Assembly: GCA_021767525.1 (NCBI GenBank)
Contig: JAASTF010000089.1
Span: forward strand, 1 to 10,719
Source: Paracoccaceae bacterium
GTDB taxonomy: Bacteria > Pseudomonadota > Alphaproteobacteria > Rhodobacterales > Rhodobacteraceae
Reading direction: 5' to 3'
Length of the DNA: 10,719 nt
Every line of letters starts with the position of its first letter. Position 1 is the first letter of the stretch. The translations under genes and the position numbers were made by a program. Positions 1 to 7,025 of the stretch are shown piece by piece. The notes beneath the pieces were generated by a model, which made no database searches, had not been told where the DNA came from, and saw only the letters and a program-made list of their open reading frames with translations.

Positions 1-51
1 CAGACCTGCGGTGGCAACCAGAGCGGTCGTTGCGAGAATGATGTTTTTCAT
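1..51 (-). CDS. N-terminus of an exported protein, possibly a porin (partial)
   Basis: Only the first 17 codons are in the window; the gene continues beyond position 1. Read on the minus strand they give MKNIILATTALVATAGL, which has the lysine start and hydrophobic/alanine-rich core of a Sec signal peptide. A good Shine-Dalgarno (GAGGG) lies 7 nt before the ATG at 51-49, which supports a real start. Signal peptides of this exact style are common on outer-membrane porins of Rhodobacterales, but other periplasmic proteins use similar ones, so the product is a guess. The presumed leader carries a small hairpin, CCCC-AAAAC-GGGG at 80-92, about 30 nt upstream of the start. Start and export signal are fairly secure; identity is not. 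Confidence 0.6.
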   Translation of the reverse strand, partial: MKNIILATTALVATAGL

Positions 52-313
52 CGTTGTTCCCTCGGTTTTCAGTCATGCGCCCCAAAACGGGGAATCCGAT
101 TTGGGTATGGGCTAGTCTCTCGCTTGTTTCGGGGGTCGTTTGCAAGCGTGCCGGGCACCCCCCGGCGTTTGGGCCCCAAGATGGTGCAGCTTTGCCACAC
201 CCCTTTCGGGCACGGCCGCCGCACCGCCCGGGGCGTTGCCAACTAATCCCTTGCCCGCGCCCCGGCGCTTGGGTAGGACGGGACTACGTTATTTACGGGG
301 GCACGGCCGCAAC
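52..313. other. Divergent intergenic region, G/C-rich, with short repeats
   Basis: This gap lies between the divergent exported-protein gene and the DUF3576 gene, so both promoters should be here. An open frame runs through it in frame with the DUF3576 gene from 140, but its residues are low-complexity and resemble no domain. Visible structure: a CCCC/GGGG hairpin at 80-92, an inverted pair CGCTTG (121-126) / CAAGCG (143-148), a GTGCC-G-GGCAC palindrome at 149-159, and a near-repeat CCCCGGCGTTTGGG (160-173) / CCCCGGCGCTTGGG (260-273) offset by exactly 100 nt. A weak promoter candidate for the DUF3576 gene is TTGCCC (251-256), 17 nt, TAGGAC (274-279). None of these sites can be assigned a regulator. 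Confidence 0.5.
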
Positions 314-859
314 ATGACCTATTCGCGCGCGTTCAGACTCACGATAGCCGGGCTGGCGATCCTGTCGGTTACTGCCTGCGGCGGCTTCGGCAGCTTCGGC
401 GGCGGTTCGGGCAGCGGCTTCGGCGGCGCTCCGGGCACCGAGCCCGGGGGCGAGAACAGCCGCTATGACCGCGCGGGCATGCCGCTTGATGGTCCCTCGG
501 CGATGCGCAGCCAGGGCAGCAACATCTGGGATATCTTCCGCCGCACCGACCCCGATGTCGAAGTTGCGGTCAATCGCTATCTCTGGAACGCATCTCTGGA
601 CGTGCTGAACTTCATGCCGGTGCAGTCGGTCGATCCGTTCACCGGCGTGATCGTGTTCGGCTATGGCACCCCGCCGGGCGGCGGGCGCAGCTATCGCGCA
701 ACGGTCTATATCAAGGATCCCGCGCTCGATGCCCGCAGCCTTGTCGTGGCGCTGCAGACCCGCGGCGGCGGCCCCGTGGCCGCAGGCACCCGCACCGCGG
801 TCGAAGACGCGATTCTGGCCCGCGCCCGCGAATTGCGCATCGCCGACGCCCGGTTCTGA
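314..859 (+). CDS. DUF3576 domain lipoprotein
   Basis: 181-residue predicted lipoprotein of the alphaproteobacterial DUF3576 family, whose function is unknown. Residues 1-21 form a lipoprotein signal peptide with lipobox V19-T-A-C22; the mature protein would be anchored at Cys22. A Gly/Ser-rich linker (about 23-40) follows. The family core at about 84-118 contains VNRYLWNASLDVLNFMP and VDPFTGVIV, the most recognisable part of the family. No catalytic motif is visible. The ATG at 314 was chosen because the signal peptide begins there; the frame is open back to 140, but that extension would bury the signal sequence. No strong Shine-Dalgarno precedes 314 (a GGGGG run lies 12 nt upstream). Proteins of this family are often encoded just before leuS in Rhodobacterales; here a minus-strand glycosyltransferase lies between. 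Position and lipidation hint at an envelope role, which is inference. Confidence 0.88.
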   Translation: MTYSRAFRLTIAGLAILSVTACGGFGSFGGGSGSGFGGAPGTEPGGENSRYDRAGMPLDGPSAMRSQGSNIWDIFRRTDPDVEVAVNRYLWNASLDVLNFMPVQSVDPFTGVIVFGYGTPPGGGRSYRATVYIKDPALDARSLVVALQTRGGGPVAAGTRTAVEDAILARARELRIADARF

Positions 860-889
860 TCTTCGCCCGAACTTTCCGGTTTCATCCAA

Positions 890-909
890 ACGGCCCCGCG
901 CGGGGCCGT
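890..909. terminator. Perfect palindrome between convergent genes, probable terminator
   Basis: ACGGCCCCGC followed by its exact reverse complement can form a very stable G/C hairpin. It lies 30 nt after the DUF3576 stop and 38 nt beyond the glycosyltransferase stop, so it could serve both strands. A T-tract is weak or absent on either side (CGCTGCCGTTT on plus, TTTGG on minus), so termination may be inefficient or Rho-assisted. Confidence 0.6.
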
Positions 910-947
910 CGCTGCCGTTTCGGGCGCGCGCCCTGTGGCCTACATCC

Positions 948-2207
948 CTAGTCGGACACCTGTCCCGGCGTGCAGGCCGACAGCCGCGTGATCCAGTCCA
1001 TCTGTTTCGGCAAGCAGATGGTTTTCAGGTCGTAATTCCGTTTCACGAAATCCCGCGCCGCCGCACCATAGGCCGCGCGGCGTTCGGCATCCTCCAGCAG
1101 GGCGCACACCTCGTCGACAAGCGCCTCGCGGTCGAAGAAATCGACAAGCGTGCCGGTTTCGCCCGGCGCGATCGCCTCGTGCAGGGGCGCGGTGTCGCTG
1201 GCGACGATGGCCGCGCCCGCGCTCATCGCCTCGAACAGCGACCAGGACAGAACGAACGGATAGGTCAGGTAGACATGCACCCGGCTGACCTGCAGCAGGC
1301 TGACAAAGCGATCATAGGGAATCCGCCCCAGGAAATGCACCCGGTTCCAGTTCGGGGTCGAGATCTGCCCCCGCACCTCGTCGATGAAGATCTGCTTCCA
1401 GGTCTGCCCCTTGGGCGGGCTGGCGCCGTAACTCACCTCGTCGCCGCCCACGATCAGCACCTGGGCCCGGGGCCGCTCTTTCAGCAGCCGCGGCAAGGCG
1501 CGCATGAAGATGTGGTAGCCGCGATAGGGCTCGAGGTTGCGATTGACGAAGGTAATCACCTCGTCATCGCGCGTCACAACCGAGCCGTCCGGCAGCTCCA
1601 GCCGCGCCTCGGGGTTCGGCACCACCTGGTCGGTGTGAATGCCATCGTGGATCACGCTGATCCGCTCGCGATAGGCAGCGGGAAAGGTGCCGGCCTGAAA
1701 CTCGGTCGGGCTTAGCCCCATGTCGCACAGCGGCAGATGCATCAGGTTGTTGATGTTCTTCAGCCGGATTCGCAGGCTGGCGGCATCCGTGTCGCCCTTG
1801 TCGAACTCGGGGTCGAAATGCATGTGCGGCCAGACCGAGCGGTGGTAAAGTTCGCAATACAGGCCGATCCGCGCGGTAGGCCAGACATCACGCAGAAACA
1901 TCGACTCGCCCCAGCCCGGATGCGCCACGATGATATCCGGCGTGAACCCCTTGTCGCGCAGCTGCCGCGCCGCGGCAAAGCACGCCTCGGCCCGCACCAC
2001 CTTGGTTTCGAAATCCACCACCCACGGATGCAGGTTCTGCCCCGACCCGCGGCCGATCTTGTAGGGAATCACCGACACGCCCTGCCAGGTGGTCGGCTCT
2101 TTCACCCGCAGCGTCAGCGCCACGCATCTGTGCCCCGCCTGTGCCAACGCGGGGGCAAGATGCTTGAACTGGCCGGGAAAATTCTGGTGGATAAAAAGGA
2201 TATTCAT
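948..2207 (-). CDS. Glycosyltransferase, Glyco_trans_4_3 N-domain plus GT4-type C-domain
   Basis: 419-residue two-domain (GT-B fold) glycosyltransferase expected to move a sugar from a nucleotide-sugar donor onto a glycan or lipid acceptor in the cytoplasm. The N-terminus MNILFIHQNFPGQFKHLAP and the HPGWGES motif (97-103) are typical of the Glyco_trans_4_3 family. The C-terminal half (about 215-400) is the GT4 nucleotide-sugar domain with FVNRNLEPYRGYHIF (220-234), the VLIVGG strand (250-255) and EAMSAG (326-331). The usual GT4 E-x7-E pair is reduced to its second Glu: the stretch at 317-326 has Phe at the first Glu position, as I recall for relatives of this subfamily. The ATG at 2207-2205 starts directly at the conserved motif; the frame stays open far upstream across antisense leuS, which is spurious. 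The Shine-Dalgarno is weak. The acceptor is unknown; LPS, capsule or exopolysaccharide is plausible. Confidence 0.88.
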   Translation of the reverse strand: MNILFIHQNFPGQFKHLAPALAQAGHRCVALTLRVKEPTTWQGVSVIPYKIGRGSGQNLHPWVVDFETKVVRAEACFAAARQLRDKGFTPDIIVAHPGWGESMFLRDVWPTARIGLYCELYHRSVWPHMHFDPEFDKGDTDAASLRIRLKNINNLMHLPLCDMGLSPTEFQAGTFPAAYRERISVIHDGIHTDQVVPNPEARLELPDGSVVTRDDEVITFVNRNLEPYRGYHIFMRALPRLLKERPRAQVLIVGGDEVSYGASPPKGQTWKQIFIDEVRGQISTPNWNRVHFLGRIPYDRFVSLLQVSRVHVYLTYPFVLSWSLFEAMSAGAAIVASDTAPLHEAIAPGETGTLVDFFDREALVDEVCALLEDAERRAAYGAAARDFVKRNYDLKTICLPKQMDWITRLSACTPGQVSD

Positions 2208-2238
2208 GAAAACGGGCCTGCCGGTTACGGTTTTGCCC

Positions 2239-2266
2239 CTTATACATCGCCGGCCCGCCCTGCCCA
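2239..2266 (-). promoter_or_regulatory. Candidate sigma-70 promoter for the glycosyltransferase
   Basis: On the minus strand, TGGGCA (2266-2261) and TATAAG (2244-2239) are separated by 16 nt. The -10 matches TATAAT at five of six bases. Transcription would start near 2232, giving a leader of about 25 nt before the ATG at 2207. Predicted by eye from consensus and spacing only. Confidence 0.4.
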
Positions 2267-2291
2267 GAGCGGCATTTTTCCCCCAAGGCAC

Positions 2292-2320
2292 TGGACCGTG
2301 GGCACGCGCCGTCCTATCAA
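2292..2320 (+). promoter_or_regulatory. Candidate sigma-70 promoter for leuS-lptE-holA
   Basis: TGGACC (2292-2297) and TATCAA (2315-2320) are 17 nt apart, four of six matches in each box. Transcription would start near 2327, about 34 nt before the chosen leuS start. Together with the minus-strand candidate at 2239-2266 this gives a back-to-back divergent arrangement. No leader peptide or attenuator for leucine control is visible in the short leader. Confidence 0.38.
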
Positions 2321-2360
2321 CCCCGCCAACAGTTGACCGCCCATGAAGGGGACGCCGCCG

Positions 2361-4934
2361 ATGTCGCGCTATTCCGCCGCTGAAATCGAACCGAAATGGC
2401 AAAAGGCCTGGGACGATGCCCAGGTGTTCCGCGCCGAACGGTCCAAGGACAAGCCGAAATACTACGTGCTGGAAATGTTCCCCTATCCGTCGGGGCGCAT
2501 CCATATCGGCCATGTGCGCAACTACACGATGGGCGACGTGATCGCGCGCTACAAGCTGGCCACCGGCCACAATGTGCTGCACCCGATGGGGTTCGATGCC
2601 TTCGGAATGCCCGCGGAAAACGCCGCGATGGCCTCGGGCGGCCACCCCAAGGATTGGACCTATTCCAACATCGACACGATGGTGGGCCAGATGAAGCCGC
2701 TGGGCTTTGGCCTGGATTGGTCGCGCATGTTCGCCACCTGCGATCCGGAATATTACGGCCAGCAGCAGGCGCTGTTCATCGACTTTCTGGAAAAGGGGCT
2801 GGTCTACCGCAAGAACGCGGTTGTGAACTGGGATCCGATCGACATGACCGTGCTGGCCAACGAACAGGTGATCGACGGCAAGGGCTGGCGCTCGGGCGCC
2901 GAGGTCGAGCGGCGCGAGCTGACGCAGTGGTTCTTCAAGATTTCGGATTATTCCGAGGAATTGCTCGACGCGCTCGACAGCCTGGATAACTGGCCCGCCA
3001 AGGTGAAACTGATGCAGGCCAACTGGATCGGCAAATCGCGCGGTCTGCAATTCTCGTTTGGCCTGATCGACGGCCCCGACGGCCATGACCGGGTCGAGGT
3101 CTATACCACCCGCCCCGACACGCTGATGGGGGCGTCTTTCGTGGGCATTTCGCCCGATCACCCGCTGGCCAAGCTGCTGGAACGCGACAACCCAGAGGTG
3201 GCCGAGTTCTGCAAAAAGGCCCGCCAGGGCGGCACTACCGAAGAGGCGCTGGAAAAGGCCGAGAAACTGGGCTTCGACACCGGGCTGCGCTGCCGCCATC
3301 CCTTTGACACGGCGTGGGAATTGCCGGTCTACATCGCCAATTTCATCCTGATGGATTACGGCACCGGCGCGATCTTCGGCTGCCCCGCGCATGACCAGCG
3401 CGACCTTGATTTCGCGCGCAAGTATGACCTGCCGGTGATTTCCACCTTCGTCCCCGCCATGGGCGAGGAAGGCACCTTTATCCTGCCCGAGGATGGCGGC
3501 CCGGCTTACGTGCCGCCCAAGCCCGAAACCGTGCGCTGGCTGAAACCCTTCAACTGGGACGAGGCCGCCAGCGGCAACCAGGCGATCGAGGCCGCAATCG
3601 ACTTTTGCGAAGAAAACGGCGTGGGCCAGGGCGTGACCAAGTTCCGCCTGCGCGACTGGGGCCTGTCGCGTCAGCGCTATTGGGGCTGCCCGATCCCGGT
3701 GGTGCATTGCGACGCCTGCGGCGTGGTGCCCGAGAAAAAGGAAAACCTGCCGGTCCGCCTGCCAGACGACGTGTCGTTCGACCAGCCGGGCAACCCGCTG
3801 GATCGTCACCCCACCTGGCGCGACGTGCCCTGCCCGTCTTGCGGTGCGCCGGCCAAGCGCGAAACCGACACGATGGACACATTCGTGGACAGCTCGTGGT
3901 ATTTCGCCCGCTTCACCGCCCCGCGCGCGGACACGCCCACCGATATGGCCGAGGCCGAATACTGGATGAATGTCGACCAGTATATCGGCGGCATCGAACA
4001 CGCGATTCTGCACCTGCTTTATTCGCGCTTCTTCGCCCGCGCGATGCATATCTGCGGCCACCTGCCCGCCAAATCGAAAGAGCCGTTCGACGCGCTTTTC
4101 ACGCAGGGCATGGTCACGCACGCGATCTATCAGACGCAGGATGCAAATGGCCGCCCCGTCTATCACTATCCCGAAGATGTCGAACTGCGCGATGGCAAGG
4201 GATACCTGAAAGACGGGACCGAGGTGACGATCATCCCCTCGGCCAAGATGTCGAAATCGAAAAACAACGTGGTCGACCCGGTGCAGATCATCGACCAGTA
4301 CGGCGCCGATACCGCGCGCTGGTTCGTCCTGTCCGATTCGCCCCCCGAACGTGATGTGGAATGGACCGCAGCCGGCGCCGAGGCCGCGCACAAGCACCTG
4401 GCCCGCGTGCACCGCATCGTGGCCGATATCGCCGCCAATGACGACGGCCCCAAACCCGACGACCAGGCGCTGCTGCGCGAGATGCACAAGACCATCCAGG
4501 ACGTGACGAACGGCGTCGACAGCTTTGGCTTCAACGCCGCCATCGCCAAGCTTTACGCCTTTACCAACACGCTGGCGAAATCCGACGCGGGCGGCGAGGC
4601 CAAGAAACAGGCCGCGCGCACCCTGGCACAGCTGATGGCCCCGATGACCCCGCACCTGGCCGAAGAATGCTGGCAGATGCTGGGCGGCGAGGGCCTGATC
4701 GCCCAGGCGCCTTGGCCCCAGGCCGATCCGGCCATGCTGGTCGACGACACGGTGACCCTGCCGATCCAGATCAACGGCAAACGCCGCGCCGAGATCGAGG
4801 TGCCCAAGGACATGGACAAGGCCGAGGTTGAAAAAACCGCGCTGGCGCAGGATGCTGTCATTCGTGCGCTGGACGGGGCCCAGCCCAAAAAGGTCATCGT
4901 CGTCCCCGGGCGGATCGTGAATGTCGTTATCTAA
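2361..4934 (+). CDS. leuS: Leucyl-tRNA synthetase
   Basis: 857-residue class Ia synthetase that charges tRNA-Leu with leucine in the cytoplasm. The HIGH signature is at 48-51 and KMSKS at 629-633. The editing (CP1) domain carries TTRPDT (249-254) and HDQRD (344-348), whose Asp345 matches the amino-group-anchoring Asp of E. coli LeuRS. Two Cys pairs, C450-x2-C453 and C491-x2-C494, form a probable zinc-binding insert of the kind that E. coli LeuRS lacks. The anticodon-binding region and C-terminal domain are complete, ending ...GRIVNVVI. I chose ATG 2361 (MSRYSAAEIEPKWQ) because a Shine-Dalgarno AAGGGG lies 9 nt upstream; the in-frame ATG at 2343 has none and would add six atypical residues. 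It heads an operon: its last 14 nt overlap lptE. Confidence 0.97.
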   Translation: MSRYSAAEIEPKWQKAWDDAQVFRAERSKDKPKYYVLEMFPYPSGRIHIGHVRNYTMGDVIARYKLATGHNVLHPMGFDAFGMPAENAAMASGGHPKDWTYSNIDTMVGQMKPLGFGLDWSRMFATCDPEYYGQQQALFIDFLEKGLVYRKNAVVNWDPIDMTVLANEQVIDGKGWRSGAEVERRELTQWFFKISDYSEELLDALDSLDNWPAKVKLMQANWIGKSRGLQFSFGLIDGPDGHDRVEVYTTRPDTLMGASFVGISPDHPLAKLLERDNPEVAEFCKKARQGGTTEEALEKAEKLGFDTGLRCRHPFDTAWELPVYIANFILMDYGTGAIFGCPAHDQRDLDFARKYDLPVISTFVPAMGEEGTFILPEDGGPAYVPPKPETVRWLKPFNWDEAASGNQAIEAAIDFCEENGVGQGVTKFRLRDWGLSRQRYWGCPIPVVHCDACGVVPEKKENLPVRLPDDVSFDQPGNPLDRHPTWRDVPCPSCGAPAKRETDTMDTFVDSSWYFARFTAPRADTPTDMAEAEYWMNVDQYIGGIEHAILHLLYSRFFARAMHICGHLPAKSKEPFDALFTQGMVTHAIYQTQDANGRPVYHYPEDVELRDGKGYLKDGTEVTIIPSAKMSKSKNNVVDPVQIIDQYGADTARWFVLSDSPPERDVEWTAAGAEAAHKHLARVHRIVADIAANDDGPKPDDQALLREMHKTIQDVTNGVDSFGFNAAIAKLYAFTNTLAKSDAGGEAKKQAARTLAQLMAPMTPHLAEECWQMLGGEGLIAQAPWPQADPAMLVDDTVTLPIQINGKRRAEIEVPKDMDKAEVEKTALAQDAVIRALDGAQPKKVIVVPGRIVNVVI

Positions 4935-5406
4935 ACGCGCCTTCCTGCTGTTGTCGCTGGCCGCCGTGGCGGCCTGCGGCTTTACCCCGGTTTACGGGCC
5001 GCAGGGCGGGGCCGGCGCCTTGCAGAATCGCGTCGCCGTGCAGGCCCCCGACAGCCGCGCCGCCTATCTGCTGACCCAGCGTCTGGAACAGCGGCTGGGC
5101 CGCGCAACCGCGCCGACCTACCTGCTGGATACCGGCTTGACGATCACGCAGGAACGCATGGCGGTGACCACCAACAACATCACCACGCGGTTCAACCTGG
5201 TCGGGCGGCTGGTCTACCGGCTGCGCGACGCGGGCACCGGCGCCGTGCTGAACGAAGGCCGCGTCGACAGCTTTACCGGCTATTCCGCCACCGGCTCGAC
5301 CGTGGCGACCCGCGCCGCCGAACGTGACGCCCAGGAACGGTTGATGACCATCCTGGCCGACCAGCTGGTGACCCGGCTGCTGGCCATCTCTGCCGATCTG
5401 CCATGA
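4921..5406 (+). CDS. lptE: LPS-assembly lipoprotein LptE
   Basis: 161-residue outer-membrane lipoprotein. LptE plugs the LptD barrel and helps place lipopolysaccharide in the outer leaflet. Residues 1-18 are a signal peptide with lipobox V16-A-A-C19, followed by CGFTPVYG, the typical start of mature LptE (compare CGF.PLYG). The middle of the protein (about 75-115) has the alternating beta pattern with TRFNLVGRLVYRL expected of the family. Family sequence conservation is low, so the call rests on the N-terminus, length and context. The ATG lies 14 nt inside leuS and the stop overlaps holA as ATGA, so translation is probably coupled to both neighbours. The leuS-lptE-holA order is a conserved arrangement in many proteobacteria. 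Confidence 0.92.
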   Translation: MSLSKRAFLLLSLAAVAACGFTPVYGPQGGAGALQNRVAVQAPDSRAAYLLTQRLEQRLGRATAPTYLLDTGLTITQERMAVTTNNITTRFNLVGRLVYRLRDAGTGAVLNEGRVDSFTGYSATGSTVATRAAERDAQERLMTILADQLVTRLLAISADLP

Positions 5407-6434
5407 AACTGTCGGCCCGCGACGCCAACCGCTATTTCGCGCAGCCGAAACCCGACGCCACCGGCCTGCTGATCTTCGGCGCCGACGCCATGCGCGTGGC
5501 CCTGAAACGGCAAGAGGTGATCGCCGCCCTGATCGGCCCCCAGGGCGAAGAGGAAATGCGCCTTGCCCGCCTCCCCGCCGCCGATCTGCGCAAGGATCCC
5601 GCGATGCTGGGCGACGCGATCAAGGCGCAGGGCTTTTTCCCCGGCCCCCGCGTCGCCTTTGTCGAGGATGCAACCGACGGCATGACCGACATGATCGCCG
5701 CCGCGCTGGCCGATTGGCGGCCGGGCGACGCGCAGGTGATCGTCACCGCCGGGCAGCTGAACGCCAAGTCCAAGCTGCGCCAGCTCTTCGAAAAGCACCC
5801 CAACGCCTTTGCCGCCGGCATCTACGACAACCCGCCCACCCGCGACGAGATCGAGGCCGAACTGGCCCGCGCGGGCCTGCGCAATTTCGACGGTCACGCC
5901 ATGGGCGACCTGACCGCGCTGGCGCAAGACCTGGATCCCGGCGATTTCCGCCAGACGATGGAGAAGCTGGCGCTTTACAAGCTGGGCGATGACAGCCCCG
6001 TATCGTCGGATGACATCGCCGCCTGCGCCCCCGCCTCGACCGAGGCGGATATGGACGACATCCTGAACATCGTGGCCGAGGGCCGCGCCCAGGAAATCGG
6101 CCCCGTGATGGCGCGGCTCGATGCGCAGGGGATGCAGCCGGTGACGCTGTGTATCGGGGCGACGCGTCATTTCCGCACGCTGTTTGCCGCCGCGTCCGAC
6201 CCGGGCGGTGCCGCGCAGGGCATCGCGCGAATGCGCCCGCCCATCTTCGGGCCCCGCCGCGACCGGATGCAACGCCAGGCCCAGCAATGGGGTGCGCCAA
6301 AGCTGGAAACCGCGCTGACCATCCTGACCGACACCGACCTGTCGCTGCGCTCGGCCGGGCAGACAGCGCCGCAAATGGCACTGGTGGAACGCGCGCTCAT
6401 TCGGCTGGCAATGCTGTCGCGACGCGGCGGCTGA
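5403..6434 (+). CDS. holA: DNA polymerase III subunit delta
   Basis: 343 residues, the usual size for delta, the clamp-loader subunit that opens the beta sliding clamp at the replication fork. The N-terminal region contains the AAA+-like fold with LLIFGADAMRV (about 21-31), in the place of the family's YG.D motif, and FF..RVA.VEDA near 75-86. The region 165-240 includes the LEKLALY-type helix (here MEKLALYKLGD) diagnostic of HolA, and the C-terminal helical collar domain follows to the end. Like other delta subunits it shows no functional Walker A motif. The start overlaps the lptE stop by 4 nt (ATGA) with no strong Shine-Dalgarno, so it is probably translated by coupling. It is the last gene of the leuS operon; 99 nt separate it from the next gene, which has its own Shine-Dalgarno. 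Confidence 0.95.
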   Translation: MKLSARDANRYFAQPKPDATGLLIFGADAMRVALKRQEVIAALIGPQGEEEMRLARLPAADLRKDPAMLGDAIKAQGFFPGPRVAFVEDATDGMTDMIAAALADWRPGDAQVIVTAGQLNAKSKLRQLFEKHPNAFAAGIYDNPPTRDEIEAELARAGLRNFDGHAMGDLTALAQDLDPGDFRQTMEKLALYKLGDDSPVSSDDIAACAPASTEADMDDILNIVAEGRAQEIGPVMARLDAQGMQPVTLCIGATRHFRTLFAAASDPGGAAQGIARMRPPIFGPRRDRMQRQAQQWGAPKLETALTILTDTDLSLRSAGQTAPQMALVERALIRLAMLSRRGG

Positions 6435-6483
6435 CCGTTCACGCCCCGCTGGCGCAGGTTTGAACGCGGCGCTGTTGCGCTAT

Positions 6484-6518
6484 CTTTGGTCCAAAGCCAT
6501 GCTTTGCCCCGACCAAAG
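6484..6518 (+). promoter_or_regulatory. Compound inverted-repeat site upstream of the Tat-exported protein gene
   Basis: CTTTGGTC (6484-6491) and GACCAAAG (6511-6518) are exact inverted repeats 19 nt apart. Nested in them are CTTTGG-T-CCAAAG (6484-6496) and CAAAGC-CAT-GCTTTG (6492-6506), so alternative hairpins exclude one another. The element sits directly before the Shine-Dalgarno GGAGGA (6521-6526). A weak promoter candidate TTGAAC (6460-6465), 15 nt, TATCTT (6481-6486) overlaps its left edge. It could be an operator or an RNA structure. A closely similar element lies before the EamA gene at 7814-7849. Confidence 0.55.
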
Positions 6519-6533
6519 ACGGAGGATTACACG

Positions 6534-7025
6534 ATGACCAGCCCCATCAAGACCCGCCGTGACGTTCTGCTGACCGGCGCCGCCGCCACGCTGATCACGG
6601 GGGCCACCGGCCTGACCGTGCCCGCCCGCGCCGCCGGTGTGGCGCCCACGCCCACCATGCGCGGCGGGGCCAACAATTACCGCCCCGGCGCGCCCCTCGT
6701 CGACCGCATCGGCGGCGGCGGCTTCCTGATGACGGGCACCGTGCGCCGCGCCGGCGATGGCGCGCCGCTGCAGGGGATCCGCATCCAGATCTGGGCCCAT
6801 ACGACCGAGGGGCACGAACGCGACCCCCACAGCCACGGCGCCACCCTGACCGACGCCAATGGCCGGTTCCAGATGGACATGCCGCAGATCGTGCCCGCCT
6901 TTGGGCAGGCGCATGGGCACCTGGCCTATGACAGCCCCGAGTTCGAAACCGTCTTCCTGCGCCCGGTGATGCGCAGCGCGTCCGACACCACGCTGAACGC
7001 CGATTTCGTCCTGAAACCGGCGTGA
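6534..7025 (+). CDS. Tat-exported protein with degenerate intradiol-dioxygenase-like fold
   Basis: 163 residues. A twin-arginine signal T7-R-R-D-V-L-L is followed by a hydrophobic core and an A-R-A cleavage site near residue 33, so the folded protein should be exported to the periplasm. The mature part resembles the core of intradiol ring-cleavage dioxygenases: GGGFLMTGTVRRA (about 60-72), then GIRIQIWAHTTEGH (81-94), then TLTDANGRF (104-112), and an H-x-H (H127, H129). The two Tyr iron ligands of true catechol/protocatechuate dioxygenases are not visible: GHERD (93-97) replaces the usual GRY segment. A His cluster (89, 94, 99, 101) could bind a metal. Catechol cleavage is therefore doubtful. 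The start at 6534 is set by GGAGGA 7 nt upstream. Its stop overlaps the next gene's GTG start (GTGA), implying joint function with a heme membrane protein. Confidence 0.75.
   Translation: MTSPIKTRRDVLLTGAAATLITGATGLTVPARAAGVAPTPTMRGGANNYRPGAPLVDRIGGGGFLMTGTVRRAGDGAPLQGIRIQIWAHTTEGHERDPHSHGATLTDANGRFQMDMPQIVPAFGQAHGHLAYDSPEFETVFLRPVMRSASDTTLNADFVLKPA

Noticed and set aside
140..313. N-terminal extension of the DUF3576 protein from 140
   Set aside because: It would place 58 low-complexity residues before a clear lipoprotein signal peptide.
2343..2360. Upstream leuS start at 2343
   Set aside because: No Shine-Dalgarno precedes it, while AAGGGG is well placed for the ATG at 2361, where the conserved N-terminus begins.
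948..4655. A single 1235-residue minus-strand reading frame
   Set aside because: Only its C-terminal 419 residues (948-2207) are a recognisable protein. The rest is antisense to leuS, His/Gly/Arg-rich and without motifs, a common artefact of G/C-rich DNA.
5280..6374. 364-residue minus-strand frame opposite lptE/holA
   Set aside because: Low-complexity shadow of holA, which is unmistakable on the plus strand.
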